Shown piece after piece: positions 47,306 to 57,972 of a stretch of 64,000 nucleotides of DNA. The notes under the pieces are model-generated. The model was not told where the DNA came from. It made no database searches and saw nothing but the letters and a program-made list of their open reading frames with translations. The number at the start of each line of letters is the position of its first letter. Within the stretch, counting starts at the first letter, position 1. The DNA is from Salinimonas marina (GTDB lineage Bacteria > Pseudomonadota > Gammaproteobacteria > Enterobacterales > Alteromonadaceae): positions 87,501-151,500 of the forward strand of contig NZ_CP064795.1 of assembly GCF_015644725.1 (NCBI RefSeq), written 5' to 3'. The translations under genes were made by a program, and so were the position numbers.

Positions 47306-50140
47306 TTAACGGGACTGAGTCAACAAGGGTTTCAGGAAACGGCCCGTATGTGAGGCGGGCTCTTCAGCCACCTCTTCAGGCGTCCCTTCGGCAATGATAA
47401 GTCCACCCCCTGAGCCGCCTTCAGGCCCCAGGTCCACAATCCAGTCCGCTGTTTTAATCACATCCAGATTATGCTCGATGACCACCACGGTATTGCCATG
47501 ATCCCGTAGCCGGTGCAGTACCGCCAGCAATTGCTTGATATCGGCAAAATGCAGGCCGGTAGTGGGCTCATCCAGAATGTACAAGGTCTGACCGGTATCA
47601 CGCTTAGACAGCTCCCGGGCCAGCTTGACCCGTTGAGCTTCACCGCCCGACAGCGTGGTGGCGGCCTGGCCCAGCTTAATATACGCCAGCCCCACATCCG
47701 TTAAGGTCTGCAGTTTGCGGGCAATCGCCGGGATGGGATCAAAGAACTCCCGGGCTTCTTCTACCGTCATACTCAGCACTTCATTAATGTTTTTACCTTT
47801 GTACTGAATCTCCAGCGTCTCGCGATTGTAACGCTTGCCTTTACACACATCACAGGGCACATACACATCAGGTAAAAAGTGCATCTCGACCTTAATGACG
47901 CCATCGCCCTGACACGCTTCGCATCGTCCGCCTTTTACATTAAAGCTGAAGCGACCTGGCTTGTAGCCGCGCGAACGGGCTTCCTGGGTGCCGGCGAACA
48001 ACTCACGGATGGGGGTGAAAATTCCGGCATAGGTCGCCGGGTTAGAGCGCGGCGTCCGGCCGATGGGGCTTTGGTCGATGTCCACCACTTTATCCAGCAA
48101 CTCGAGGCCACTCATACTGCGATGGGCGGCCGGCTCATTGGCCGTAGCATTATTCAGCTCGCGTTGGGCAATGCGGTAAAAGGTATCGTTGATAAGGGTC
48201 GATTTACCTGAGCCGGAGACTCCGGTGACACAGGTCATCAAGCCTGCCGGAATATTCAGGGTAACATCCTGCAGGTTATTGCCGGTGGCCCCTTCAAGGG
48301 TCACCCACTTGTCTTTTTGGGCCGGCGTACGGGGCGAGGGAATTTCGATGCGCTCTTTGCCAGAAAGGTACTTCCCGGTAAGTGAGTCTTCACAGTTAAG
48401 GATGTCGTCTAATGAGCCTGCGGCAATGACCTCGCCGCCGTGCATGCCCGCACCCGGACCAATATCAATCACAAAATCGGCTTCGCGAATAGCATCTTCA
48501 TCGTGTTCTACCACCAACACGGTATTGCCCAAGTCCCGCAGGCGGGTCAGGGTTTTAAGCAGACGCTCGTTGTCTCGCTGATGCAGACCAATGGAAGGTT
48601 CATCCAACACATACATCACCCCGACCAGGCCGGCGCCAATCTGGCTGGCCAGTCGGATACGCTGGGCTTCACCGCCCGATAAGGTATCGGCACTACGGGA
48701 TAAGCTCAGGTAATTCAGACCGACGTTGATCAAAAAGGTCAGGCGGTCCTGAATCTCTTTGAGGATCTTTTCTGCAATCTGCGCTTTTTGGCCCACTAAG
48801 TCCAGAGAGTCGAAGAAATCAAACGCATCCGCAATCGACATACCGGCAATTTTGGGCAAATTGGTATCCTGGATAAACACATTGCGGGCTTCTTCACGCA
48901 ACCGCGAACCGCCACAGGTATCGCAAGGCTGCTGCGCCAGGTATTTAGCCAGTTCTTCGCGAACCGCATTAGACTCGGTTTCACGGTAGCGGCGTTCCAT
49001 GTTGGGAATAACCCCTTCAAATGGATGTTTGCGCTCCATAATGTCGCCGCGGTCATTAATGTATTTGAATTTAAGCGACTTACCTTTTGAGCCATACAGC
49101 ACAATGTCCTGCGCTTTTTTACTCAGCTCGCCAAATGGCTTAGTTAAATCAAAATCATAGTGTTCGGCCACAGCCTGCAGCATTTGGAAGTAGTAATAAC
49201 TGCGTTTGTCCCAGCCGCGGATGGCACCGCCGGATAAGCTGAGCTCGTCATTGGTCAGAATGCGGGTAGGGTCGAAAAACTGCCGGGTCCCCAGACCATC
49301 ACAGGTTGGACAGGCCCCTGCCGGGTTGTTGAAGGAAAACAACCGGGGTTCGAGCTCGCTCAGGCTATAGCCACAGTGTGGACAGGCAAAGTTTGCCGAA
49401 AATACGGTCTCCGGTGCATCGGGGTCGTCCATATCGGCAATCTTTGCATTGCCTCCCGACAACTCCAGCGCGGTTTCAAAGGACTCGGCCAGGCGTAGCT
49501 GCAGATCGTCACGTACCTTAAAACGGTCGACTACCACTTCGATCGTGTGCTTTTTATGTAAATCCAGCTCCGGCGGATCCGACAGGTCACAGACTTCACC
49601 ATCAATCCGGGCCCGGATAAAGCCTTGTGAGGCCAGATTTTGCAGCATTTTAACATGCTCACCTTTACGGTCTGAGATAACCGGGGCCAGCAGCATCAGC
49701 TTGGAGCCTTCGGGCATCGCCAGTACTTTGTCCACCATCTGGCTGATGGTCTGGGCATCCAATGGTACATCATGATCAGGACAGCGCGGGGTGCCCACCC
49801 GGGCAAACATCAGACGCAGATAATCGTAGATCTCGGTGATGGTCCCCACGGTAGAGCGCGGGTTGTGGGAAGTGGATTTTTGTTCAATAGAAATCGCTGG
49901 CGACAAACCTTCGATATGGTCTACATCAGGCTTTTCCATCATCGACAAAAACTGCCTGGCATAGGCAGACAACGACTCCACGTACCGGCGCTGACCTTCT
50001 GCATACAGGGTATCGAAGGCGAGGGAGGATTTTCCCGAACCAGATAAACCGGTAATAACCACCAGCTTGTCTCTGGGAATTGTTAAATCGACATTCTTCA
50101 GATTGTGGGTGCGGGCACCACGTATTTCGATTTTATCCAT
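47306..50140 (-). CDS. uvrA: excinuclease ABC subunit A
   Basis: A 944-residue DNA-damage recognition ATPase of nucleotide excision repair. It starts [19 protein letters not shown] and has two ABC ATPase halves (Walker [11 protein letters not shown] near 35 and [10 protein letters not shown] near 640, with signature LSGGEAQR in each). Zinc-finger cysteines are visible in [24 protein letters not shown] and [16 protein letters not shown]. It matches E. coli UvrA (940). No classic LexA box was found, but a palindrome lies at 50163-50185. Confidence 0.98.
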   Translation of the reverse strand: MDKIEIRGARTHNLKNVDLTIPRDKLVVITGLSGSGKSSLAFDTLYAEGQRRYVESLSAYARQFLSMMEKPDVDHIEGLSPAISIEQKSTSHNPRSTVGTITEIYDYLRLMFARVGTPRCPDHDVPLDAQTISQMVDKVLAMPEGSKLMLLAPVISDRKGEHVKMLQNLASQGFIRARIDGEVCDLSDPPELDLHKKHTIEVVVDRFKVRDDLQLRLAESFETALELSGGNAKIADMDDPDAPETVFSANFACPHCGYSLSELEPRLFSFNNPAGACPTCDGLGTRQFFDPTRILTNDELSLSGGAIRGWDKRSYYYFQMLQAVAEHYDFDLTKPFGELSKKAQDIVLYGSKGKSLKFKYINDRGDIMERKHPFEGVIPNMERRYRETESNAVREELAKYLAQQPCDTCGGSRLREEARNVFIQDTNLPKIAGMSIADAFDFFDSLDLVGQKAQIAEKILKEIQDRLTFLINVGLNYLSLSRSADTLSGGEAQRIRLASQIGAGLVGVMYVLDEPSIGLHQRDNERLLKTLTRLRDLGNTVLVVEHDEDAIREADFVIDIGPGAGMHGGEVIAAGSLDDILNCEDSLTGKYLSGKERIEIPSPRTPAQKDKWVTLEGATGNNLQDVTLNIPAGLMTCVTGVSGSGKSTLINDTFYRIAQRELNNATANEPAAHRSMSGLELLDKVVDIDQSPIGRTPRSNPATYAGIFTPIRELFAGTQEARSRGYKPGRFSFNVKGGRCEACQGDGVIKVEMHFLPDVYVPCDVCKGKRYNRETLEIQYKGKNINEVLSMTVEEAREFFDPIPAIARKLQTLTDVGLAYIKLGQAATTLSGGEAQRVKLARELSKRDTGQTLYILDEPTTGLHFADIKQLLAVLHRLRDHGNTVVVIEHNLDVIKTADWIVDLGPEGGSGGGLIIAEGTPEEVAEEPASHTGRFLKPLLTQSR

Positions 50141-50162
50141 TGAAACCCAACATTTGCCAAAA

Positions 50163-50185
50163 GATCCAGTATGCCATACTGGGTC
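50163..50185. promoter_or_regulatory. palindrome between uvrA and yajR
   Basis: ccagtatg-c-catactgg (50166-50182) is a perfect 8+8 dyad, extended to 23 bp with one mismatch. It sits 22 nt upstream of uvrA in the divergent promoter region, where an operator would act on one or both genes. It is not a LexA box: it reads CAG-N9-CTG, whereas LexA sites are CTG-N10-CAG. No terminator-like T tract follows. Confidence 0.5.
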
Positions 50186-50313
50186 ATAAAAATAATCTTT
50201 AGTTACGCCGCCAGCCCTGTGCAGATCACCTTGGCAGCGTAATCGGCGGATGGGCGGGGCCAGATTTTGTGGTACACTTTGCCGCCTATTTAATGCAGAG
50301 GAATTGTAAGGTT

Positions 50314-51659
50314 TTGAACGCGATAGAGTTACGTGCGGCCCTCACACTGGCACTGGTATATGTGCTTAGAATGATGGGGCTGTTCATGGTGATGCCCGTG
50401 CTGGCCGTCGCCGCGATGGACTATCCGGATTATTCTCCTGTGCTGGTGGGACTGGCAATAGGAGGCTATGGCCTGACTCAGGCCGCCTTACAAATCCCCA
50501 TGGGCATGCTGTCTGATCGGTGGGGTCGAAAACCGGTGATTTTGCTCGGCCTGGCGGTCTTTGCATTAGGCAGCTTTATTGCGGCCAGCGCGGATACTCT
50601 GACCATGATGGTCATAGGGCGAATTTTACAGGGCGCCGGTGCCATCGCCGGAGCCATAATGGCCCTGGCCACCGATGTCAGTCGTGAAAGCCAGCGCGCC
50701 AAGGTGATGGCAGTGATTGGCATCGCCATTGGGTTTTCGTTTTATCTGGCGGTACTGGTAGGCCCGCTGATTGCCCAACACTGGGGACTGGCCGGGATAT
50801 TTGCCCTGACCGGTGTATTTGCGCTGTGCTGCATGCCGCTGATCCAGTGGGCGGTGCCCACCGTGGTGATGTTTAACAGCTCCGATGTACTGCCGCGCGC
50901 CGGGCAGTTGCGGCAACTGGTGTTTTCATCACAGCTGTGGCGCTTGAATGTCAGCGTAATGGTATTGCATATGATGATCACCTTGTTGTTTGTGCAGTTG
51001 CCGTTGACGCTGGTGCATTTTGATATGACCCTGGAAAGTCACTGGGAATTGTATTTGCCGGTGCTGGCAGTCTCGATAGTGGGTCTGGTCATCTTGATGG
51101 GGATAGCCCGGGCCGTATGCCCCGCTCGCTGGTACTGTTATCGGCTCTGTTTATGGCCCTGGCCTTTGCGATGCTGGCTTATAATGATGGCAGTCAATGG
51201 CTGGTGGTTACCGCGGTTATTCTGTTTTTTACCGGGTTCAATTATTTAGAAGCCAGCTTTCCGGCGCTGGTTTCCAGTATCGCGCCGGCAGGTAGTAAAG
51301 GCACGGCCATGGGCCTGTACGCCAGCTTTCAGTTTTTTGGCGCCTTTATGGGCGGCATACTGGCAGGGTTTGTAAGCGATCACTTCTCCGCTGCTGCCGC
51401 CTATGCAGTGGGCGCGCTGGCAGCGGCAGGCTGGTTATGGGTATTAGCCGGGCTGCGCGAGGTGGCCCGGGTTAAGCGAGTCACTTTGCATACTACCGTT
51501 AGGATGCATCAGGAAGGTGAGTTGCGCCTGGCACTGAGTCAGCTGATGGGGGTGGAAGAAAGCCGTATCAGCGCCCTGGAAGGCGTGGTGTATTTAAAAG
51601 TTAATAGTGACTTTGATCATATGCAAGCCACCCAAACCTTACGTAGTTTTGAACATTAA
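50314..51659 (+). CDS. yajR: MFS transporter, YajR-like (frameshifted)
   Basis: A 12-helix major-facilitator proton-coupled exporter with motif [13 protein letters not shown] and [19 protein letters not shown]-terminal soluble ferredoxin-like YAM domain ([21 protein letters not shown]) is the mark of YajR. The given frame breaks after VILMGIAR; adding one G to the G3 run at 51110-51112 gives [20 protein letters not shown], and a 448-residue protein ends at 51659 (E. coli ~454). The start is uncertain: TTG at 50314 ([18 protein letters not shown] upstream) fits best. The substrate is unknown. It is divergent from uvrA. Confidence 0.88.
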
Positions 51660-51732
51660 TCAGCTGGTGATCACCAGCTCAGGGGCGCGCAGCCGGCATT
51701 ATTCGCCCGTTACGCACCACAAAGGAGCATCC

Positions 51733-52335
51733 ATGAAAGTAGATTTATCAGGCTATCGCGGCATTGTATTTGATATGGACGGCACCTTGCTGGATTCGAT
51801 GGGTTCGCACTTACAGGCCTGGCAACAAACGTGTGAGCATTACGGGTATCCATTTGACCGTGCTTTTTTGCACAATCTGGGTGGGGTACCCAGTATCGCC
51901 ACCGTAGAAATTCTGAATGACAAGCATGGTCTGACCCATGCGCCAGCAGAAGTCGCGCGTTACAAACGCGATGCCTGGATGGCACTGGATCATAGCCCAA
52001 CCTTGATTGAAGATACCATGGCGGTATTTGAGTACTACCGGCCCACGATGAAAATCGGGATAGGCACTGGTGCGGATCGGGCTCAGGCCGAGAAGTTACT
52101 CGCCCAGCATGGTCTGCTGGCGCGAATAGATGCGTTGGTCACCTCCAGCGATGTTACCCAGGGCAAGCCGCATCCGCAGACATTTTTAAATGTGGCAAAA
52201 CATATGGGGGTTGCCCCTGAGCAGTGCGTGGTATTTGAAGATACCGAGATTGGCGAGCAGGCCGCCCGACGGGCACAGATGGATTGTATTTTGGTGCACA
52301 ATGGCGTGATTCAGGTGCCCGATTCCCAGGGCTAG
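51733..52335 (+). CDS. yqaB: HAD phosphatase, YqaB-like (beta-PGM subfamily)
   Basis: A 200-residue HAD hydrolase with motif I FDMDGTLLDSMGSH, motif II GTGADRAQAEKLL, the lysine in GKPHPQTFLNVAKHMG, and motif IV FEDTEIGEQAARRAQM. E. coli YqaB dephosphorylates fructose-1-phosphate and related sugar phosphates; the same role is inferred here. The ATG at 51733 follows AAAGGAG; the upstream 42 codons overlap yajR and are not coding. The subfamily also contains beta-phosphoglucomutases, which this may resemble. Confidence 0.87.
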   Translation: MKVDLSGYRGIVFDMDGTLLDSMGSHLQAWQQTCEHYGYPFDRAFLHNLGGVPSIATVEILNDKHGLTHAPAEVARYKRDAWMALDHSPTLIEDTMAVFEYYRPTMKIGIGTGADRAQAEKLLAQHGLLARIDALVTSSDVTQGKPHPQTFLNVAKHMGVAPEQCVVFEDTEIGEQAARRAQMDCILVHNGVIQVPDSQG

Positions 52336-52397
52336 TGCCCGGGTACGGCTAACAGGCGCGCTGCTTTAAAGCTTTACTAACCATAACGAGAGATACA

Positions 52398-53311
52398 GTG
52401 AACCGGGTAATGAACAAACACCCTTTCTGGCAGGTCAGTTCCAGTGTTCTTTTTAGCATTCTTTTCACGCTAACCACGCTCGCCCTGGGAGGGTGTGCCA
52501 TTGATGTCAGTACCGCCACCTTTGTGCATCAGGATAAGGAGGTTACCCTGATTGATACCACCCAGCTGCATCAGCGGGTAAACCGGGATGAAGCGGAGGT
52601 GTCGATTACCACGGTACAGCTTACCAACGCTCAGGGATTATGCTCAAGGGCATCGCGGTGTCGTACCCCGAGCCGGTGGTCAACATTGTGTTTTTTGGCG
52701 GCAACGGCATGACCATTTCAAAGTCTTCGGGGCTGATGCACCAGTTTGGTAAAATACCCGCCAACATCCTGTGGGTAGACTACCAGGGAATGGGCGCCAG
52801 CCAGAAAGCCCCTGGCATGCGCATGGCCAATATCAAGGCCGACGCCCTGCAAATTTATGATTATGGGAAAAGCGTATTTCCGGGGAATTTACCCACCGTG
52901 GTGCATGGCTTATCGATGGGCAGTATTGTGGCCAGCTATGTGGCTTCAGTGCGAGAAGTGGACGGGCTGGTACTCGATGGTGCGATTAACCGGATCACGG
53001 ATGTGGCCCAGAATATGGTACCGCAATGGACCAAATACTTTACCTATCTGAGTGTGTCTGCCGACCTGGCTATGGTAGATAATGCCGATTACATTCGAAA
53101 CTATCACGGGCCGCTGCTGATTCTGGCAGGCCGGGATGACGAACTGACCCCGGTAGCATTTGGCCGGGAGCTGTATGATGTGTCCCCCAGCTTCAATAAA
53201 GAGATTATTGTGGTGCCGGGTGCACGCCATGCAGAAAATATGGAGCACCACAAAGTGGTGCCCCGCTATCGGGAGTTTTTACAGTCGTTCGAACTGTACC
53301 CGGGTTATTGA
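52398..53311 (+). CDS. lipoprotein alpha/beta hydrolase (frameshifted)
   Basis: An exported lipid-anchored hydrolase: a signal peptide with lipobox LGGC (C33), then the alpha/beta fold with the oxyanion segment FFGGNGMTI, the nucleophile in VHGLSMGSIVA, an aspartate in GRDDELTPVAF and a histidine in PGARHAENMEH. The given frame breaks at VQLTNAQG; one extra G in the G3 run at 52634-52636 gives NAQGIMLKGIAVSYPEPVV and a 304-residue product. The start is GTG at 52398 or ATG at 52410. The substrate is unknown; the fold suggests an esterase or peptidase. It overlaps the convergent M28 gene by 7 nt. Confidence 0.82.
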
Positions 53312-54738
53312 GTCTGGCGTGAGGCCGTCTGCGGCGGGCGGCGAAACTCGGCCGTAGTTGAGGTCGCAAAGTACGCAAACATAGTATAAATCGCGGTATT
53401 GGTTTTTAATGCCTCAGCATTGACCTTATCCAGGGTATCGTTGCGGGTATGGTGGTAATCAAAATAATCACTGCCGTCGGGGTTAAAATTGACCGCTGGC
53501 TGCCCGGCTTCACCCAGCGCGCTCATATCAGACTGCCCCTTCGCTGAGTTGGTGCTGGCCATTGACACGCCTAGCGACGACAGATGTCTGGCAAAGCTTT
53601 GAATGGCCGGCAGTGCCTCGGGGTTAACGCCTGGCTCCAGTTTATAAATTTTGCCATTACCAAAATCCCACTCGGCGCCAATAACATGCTGGGACATCTC
53701 CTGTTGGTGCTGCTTTACATAGTCTTTTGCACCCAGCAGGCCCACTTCCTCGGCAGCGAATAATATCACCCGCAGGGTGCGGTCGGGCCGGGTAGGCAGG
53801 CCAGCCAGATAGTGTCCTGCGGCCAGGGTGATGCCCACCCCTATACCATCATCAATGGCGCCGGTGCCCACATCCCAGCTGTCCAGGTGGGCGCCCAGGG
53901 TAACCAGTTGTTCAGGGGTGCGGGCACCGGTTACTTCGCCGATAACATTGGCAATAGTGGTGGTTTTGCCAGAAGGACCACTGGCACTGGTACTTAAGGC
54001 AAATATCACCGGCTGGCTTCGGCCCAGAACGTTTTGCAGCAAATCCGCATCGGGGTTAGAAATAGCCACCGCCGGAATCTTTTTCACGCCCTCGGCATAG
54101 CGGGATACGCCGGTATGCGCCAGTTTGTTCGAATCGGTGCCTACAGAGCGCATGATAAACGCAACCGCACCTTTTTTGGCCGCCTCAGACGCCCCTACCA
54201 CCCGGGCGCCGACCGCTTTGCCATACCCATGGCCGTCTTTGTGACGTTCCATTTTGTAGGATACAAACGCAATTTTATTGTTCAGCGAATTGGCCGGAGC
54301 GGCCTGAAGTGCCGCCAAATCTGCAAACTCCACGACCTCAGCTTCAATGGTTTTACCATCGGTGCCGACGCTGTTACCTAAGGCCAGGGCGGCCACCGGA
54401 TGGGGAAACGGACTGCTGATACGGGCCTCAATATCGCCCCGCTGCCACAACTGCGCGTCACTTTCTTCGGTCCAGACCTTATCAAAACCCAGTGCCTTCA
54501 TTTTGTTTACGGCCCAGGTCACCGAGCGCTTTTCACCTTCAGAGCCCACCAGGCGGGCGCCGACCTCAGTGGTGAGAGACTCAATCAGCTGATAGGAAAG
54601 ATCGTCTTCAAGTGCTTGTTGCTTAAGGGTTTGTAAGGTTTGTTCCTGAGTATCAGTAAGGCCGGTGTCGGCCGGACTAACGGTGCTGACTAGCAGCAGT
54701 AGGCTGGCCAGGGGCTTATAAAGCGTGCGCATTTTCAT
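53305..54738 (-). CDS. M28-family metallopeptidase (aminopeptidase/carboxypeptidase Q-like)
   Basis: A 477-residue secreted zinc exopeptidase with a signal peptide (PLASLLLLVSTVSPA), a PA-type protease-associated insert and the M28 core. Zinc ligands: H284 and D296 in LGAHLDSWDVGTGAIDDG, E330/E331 in FAAEEVGLLGA, D358 in EWDFG, and the last His in DYHHTRNDTLD. The ATG at 54738 starts the signal peptide directly; the longer frame adds an 11-residue extension. Likely role: extracellular or periplasmic peptide digestion. It overlaps the hydrolase gene tail-to-tail. Confidence 0.92.
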   Translation of the reverse strand: MKMRTLYKPLASLLLLVSTVSPADTGLTDTQEQTLQTLKQQALEDDLSYQLIESLTTEVGARLVGSEGEKRSVTWAVNKMKALGFDKVWTEESDAQLWQRGDIEARISSPFPHPVAALALGNSVGTDGKTIEAEVVEFADLAALQAAPANSLNNKIAFVSYKMERHKDGHGYGKAVGARVVGASEAAKKGAVAFIMRSVGTDSNKLAHTGVSRYAEGVKKIPAVAISNPDADLLQNVLGRSQPVIFALSTSASGPSGKTTTIANVIGEVTGARTPEQLVTLGAHLDSWDVGTGAIDDGIGVGITLAAGHYLAGLPTRPDRTLRVILFAAEEVGLLGAKDYVKQHQQEMSQHVIGAEWDFGNGKIYKLEPGVNPEALPAIQSFARHLSSLGVSMASTNSAKGQSDMSALGEAGQPAVNFNPDGSDYFDYHHTRNDTLDKVNAEALKTNTAIYTMFAYFATSTTAEFRRPPQTASRQTQ

Positions 54739-54840
54739 TCGTGTTCTCGTAGTTGATATTATTATTAACAATGGGCGGCGAAGAGCAGTTTTTGCCGGTC
54801 ATTGCCGGTCTGGAGTACGCCGGTGCGAAGAGCCGCCGGT

Positions 54841-55497
54841 TTAGCTGGAAATATACCCCACCCGGGTACCTGCCACATAGTCATGCAGACACCGACGGGG
54901 TTTGCCGGCGATAAATAAAATATCTGCCAGCGCAATGACGGCGCCGAGGACCGGCAACGAATACGCCAGTAACATCGGCAGGTGCCGTTTAAACACATAG
55001 CGGCTAAAGGTGGCGGGCCGGCCTTCGAGTGTCTGTACCTGAATATGCAAAAAATGTTTGCCGATGGTCTGAGCGCGGGTGGCAATGAGGTAACCGTTGA
55101 TCAACAAGAACATCAGTACCCCATAACACAGCCCAAGCAAAAATGATTGAAACAGTGCCAGAAAGCCGCTTTGGGGAGAGGTCAGCCCCAATTGTTCCAA
55201 TAACGGGTTGGCCACAATCCAGAAGGGGATGGCAGCCAGAATACTGACCAGAGCATCAATAATGGCGGCCGCAAAACGTTCCCGGCGGCGGGCCACAGTA
55301 AAGTGTTCAATATCATTAATCTCGTCCAGCTCTGCCTCATCCTGGGTCTGGCGCTGGCGGGCTTCGGCATCTATTAAGTGTTGTTCAATTTCACGGGCAC
55401 GTTCAGGATCTGTTTGTTTATCGACATTTTGCAAAGCGGTTCGTAGCTCGGCAATGGTGTAGGTAGAATAATCAGGCGGCGCCACGGACATCCCCAT
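54841..55497 (-). CDS. RDD-family membrane protein
   Basis: A 218-residue protein. A charged N-terminal region (~1-70, helical, rich in E, Q and R) is followed by an RDD domain with three or four predicted membrane helices, marked by FAAAIIDALVSILAAIPFWI, TIGKHFLHIQVQTLEGRPA and the closing CLHDYVAGTRV. RDD proteins are proposed to be ion transporters or antiporters, but roles vary. The start is ATG at 55497 or 55491; neither has a strong ribosome site. It lies 62 nt from galR on the same strand. Confidence 0.88.
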   Translation of the reverse strand: MGMSVAPPDYSTYTIAELRTALQNVDKQTDPERAREIEQHLIDAEARQRQTQDEAELDEINDIEHFTVARRRERFAAAIIDALVSILAAIPFWIVANPLLEQLGLTSPQSGFLALFQSFLLGLCYGVLMFLLINGYLIATRAQTIGKHFLHIQVQTLEGRPATFSRYVFKRHLPMLLAYSLPVLGAVIALADILFIAGKPRRCLHDYVAGTRVGYISS

Positions 55498-55559
55498 TTG
55501 TCAGCTTTTGTGTAATTCAGTGTACCTGCCTGAAAGCACAAACAAAAGTACTTCACGGG

Positions 55560-56561
55560 TCAGATATTAACCACCGATTCGCGCTTTACAATGGTAGGCG
55601 TATATTTATAGGTATTACCGTTCTGGGGCTCTTCACCACGGGCGTAGGCCAGTGCCAGTTCGGCCGCTTTGGCGGCCATCATCTCTACCGGATAGCGCAA
55701 GGTGGTCAGTTTGGGCCGACAATATTTTGCCAGCAGTACATCATCATAGCCAATAATCGATACCTGGGCAGGAATATCAATATGATGGTCCTGCAACATG
55801 GTCATCGCCCCGGACGCCATAGCATCGTTGTAGGCCAGCACGCCGGTGAACGGGATGCTTTTGGCGAGCAAATTCTGAATTGCTTTTTCGCCACCTTCCT
55901 GGTCCGGCGTGGCGTATTCGATATGACTCTCTGGCAGGGTTAATCCTGCCTGGGAAAAGGCCTGGCGAATACCGTCGAGACGTTGAATCGGGTCAACAAT
56001 CTGGTAGCGGCTGCTAATGACTGCGATGTCTCTGTGACCACTTTTTATCATATGTTCTGCCATCAACCGGCCACCGGTCACATTGTCCAGCCAAACACAG
56101 CGATGACTGATTTCGGGAATGTAACGGTTAATCAGTACAAATCCGGGAACCTGGCGGGCAAAGTCAATCAGGGTTTGATCGGGTAGCGCTTTGCTGTGTA
56201 CCACCATGGCTTCGACCCGGTGTTCTAGCAGGGTTTCGATGGCTTTTAATTCGGTTTGTTTTTCGATTGAGCCGGCGCTCATCAGGATTTGCACATTGTG
56301 GCGACGGGTAACCGTCTCGATACCATGGGCCAGGGTGGCAAAAAACGGATCGAGCAGTTCTGCAATCACCACTCCCAGAGAGGCGCTTTTCTGGGTTACC
56401 AGTGCCCGGGCATTGGCATTGGGACGGTAACCCATCTCCTGCATGATTTTTTTTACCCGCTCGCGGGTTTGGTCGCCCACCTTGGGGCCATTGTTTATCA
56501 CCCGGGACACGGTCGCCAGGGACACGCCCGCAGCATTTGCAATATCTTTGATGGTAGCCAT
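55560..56561 (-). CDS. galR: galactose repressor GalR (LacI family)
   Basis: A 333-residue LacI-family repressor very close to E. coli GalR. The helix-turn-helix MATIKDIANAAGVSLATVSRVINN is followed by the hinge (NANARALVTQKSASLGVVIAELLDPFF) and a periplasmic-binding-type sugar domain with GGEKAIQNLL and IIGYDDVLLAKYCRPKLTTLRYP. It is divergent from the gal genes and presumably represses them until galactose binds. Two TCGTTTACCCTG sites in the locus are its likely targets, one of them just upstream of galR itself. Confidence 0.94.
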   Translation of the reverse strand: MATIKDIANAAGVSLATVSRVINNGPKVGDQTRERVKKIMQEMGYRPNANARALVTQKSASLGVVIAELLDPFFATLAHGIETVTRRHNVQILMSAGSIEKQTELKAIETLLEHRVEAMVVHSKALPDQTLIDFARQVPGFVLINRYIPEISHRCVWLDNVTGGRLMAEHMIKSGHRDIAVISSRYQIVDPIQRLDGIRQAFSQAGLTLPESHIEYATPDQEGGEKAIQNLLAKSIPFTGVLAYNDAMASGAMTMLQDHHIDIPAQVSIIGYDDVLLAKYCRPKLTTLRYPVEMMAAKAAELALAYARGEEPQNGNTYKYTPTIVKRESVVNI

Positions 56562-56585
56562 GAAACGTCAGTACATCCTTTCTTG

Positions 56586-56600
56586 GGGTCGTTTACCCTG
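56586..56600. promoter_or_regulatory. candidate GalR operator upstream of galR and galM
   Basis: ggggtcgtttaccctg, with 12 nt (tcgtttaccctg, 56589-56600) identical to the site at 57979-57990. The right half matches the GalR core TAANCGNTTA (read as ...CGTTTA); the left half is poorer (ggggt). It sits 25 nt from the galR start, in the galR/galM divergent region. Confidence 0.55.
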
Positions 56601-56818
56601 GATTAATAGCCAGATGAGATTAGCATGTCCGGGATAAAAATAACGCCCTCAGAGGAAAAATTTTCCCGTAAAGACATGGCTTAATCAGAGATTTGCCGGC
56701 AAGCGCTTTTCAATAGCAGGGAAAACGTATAACCTAGATGGAAGACGATATTTTATTGTGGCCGTAAATTATGGCCTTGGTACCATCATCGGTTTGCGTT
56801 AACTATCCAGAGGAAATT

Positions 56819-57910
56819 ATGGCGTCGGCACTTTCAGCACAGACTAACTCACAGGGGTGTACCATCAGTGAATCAGTCTATGGCACCGTGGGCAATGAAA
56901 CCGTCCGTCTGTTCACCTTACAAAACCAGCATCAGATGCAGGTGGATATTATCAATTTCGGCGGCATTATCACGGCCCTGCGGGTGCCGGATCAGCATGG
57001 AAAGGTTGACGATGTGGTGGCCGGATTTGATGATTTAGCCAATTATGTCAGCGATGATGCCTGTTTTGGGGCCATTGTCGGTCCGTATGCGAATCGTATC
57101 GGTAGTAAAGGATTTTGGCTGGATGACACATTTTATCCATTGCAGACCAATGAGGGCGCCAACACTCTGCATAGTTCGGTGGCCGGTGTGCAAAAGAAGC
57201 TATGGCAAGCCGACACAGAATGTAACCACCACGAATGTAAGCTGGTGTTGAGCACGTTGTGCAAAGACGGCGAGGGTGGTTTTCCCGGCAACCGGCATAT
57301 TACGGCCACCTATTCTTTGAACCAGCACAATGAATTGAGCCTGGTGTTTGACGCAATTACCGATAAAGCCACGCCCCTGAGTCTGACCGGTCATAGTTAT
57401 TTTAATCTGGCCGGGGGCGGCACGGCGCTGGAGCATCAGCTGACATTACAGGCCAACCACATTCTTGCTGTGGATGACACCCTTATCCCCGAAGGCGCGC
57501 CCATGGCCGTGACGGGTACGCCCTTTGATTTTCGCCAGCCGCAGGCTGTGGGGGCGCGTATTGAGACAGCACACCCGCAGCTTAAAAAAGGCAATGGCTA
57601 TGACCATACGTTTGTGGTACCAGAAGTGTATCGAAATGGCCGTATGCCGGTAGCCCGGGTCTGTGAGCCTGTCTCGGGCCGTACCATGGAGCTGTTTACT
57701 ACCAGCCCCGGGGTGCAGTTTTATTCGGCCAATTATTTGTCGGGCAGTGCCCCGGGTAAACAGGGGCGTCATTATTGCGATAGGGATGCCCTGGCCCTGG
57801 AGCCGCAACAGTTTCCGGATGCACCGAATCAATCCGGATTTCCTAACCCGGTGTTACGCCCGGGCGAGCAATACCAAAGCCGTATCGTTTACAAATTCAG
57901 TACCCGATAA
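56819..57910 (+). CDS. galM: aldose 1-epimerase (mutarotase)
   Basis: A 363-residue mutarotase that interconverts beta- and alpha-galactose, feeding galactokinase. The fold is visible in TLQNQHQMQVDIINFGGIITALRVPD, GPYANRIGSKGFWLD and TGHSYFNLAGGG (active-site His), and a catalytic Glu region lies near DALALEPQQFPDAPNQ. The ATG at 56819 has AGAGGAAA upstream; the longer frame to 56771 lacks a site. It is the first gene of the gal set, but the 148-nt gap before galT contains an additional GalR site, so galT may also have its own promoter. Confidence 0.95.
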   Translation: MASALSAQTNSQGCTISESVYGTVGNETVRLFTLQNQHQMQVDIINFGGIITALRVPDQHGKVDDVVAGFDDLANYVSDDACFGAIVGPYANRIGSKGFWLDDTFYPLQTNEGANTLHSSVAGVQKKLWQADTECNHHECKLVLSTLCKDGEGGFPGNRHITATYSLNQHNELSLVFDAITDKATPLSLTGHSYFNLAGGGTALEHQLTLQANHILAVDDTLIPEGAPMAVTGTPFDFRQPQAVGARIETAHPQLKKGNGYDHTFVVPEVYRNGRMPVARVCEPVSGRTMELFTTSPGVQFYSANYLSGSAPGKQGRHYCDRDALALEPQQFPDAPNQSGFPNPVLRPGEQYQSRIVYKFSTR

Positions 57911-57972
57911 CTCCCGGGGCCAGCTGGATTTGGCGCCTCATCGTAGTGACACGGGTGCTTTACTGGCTGCAA

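Noticed and set aside
50141..50313. LexA (SOS) box upstream of uvrA
   Set aside because: No CTG-N10-CAG was seen; the palindrome there has the opposite CAG-N9-CTG layout.
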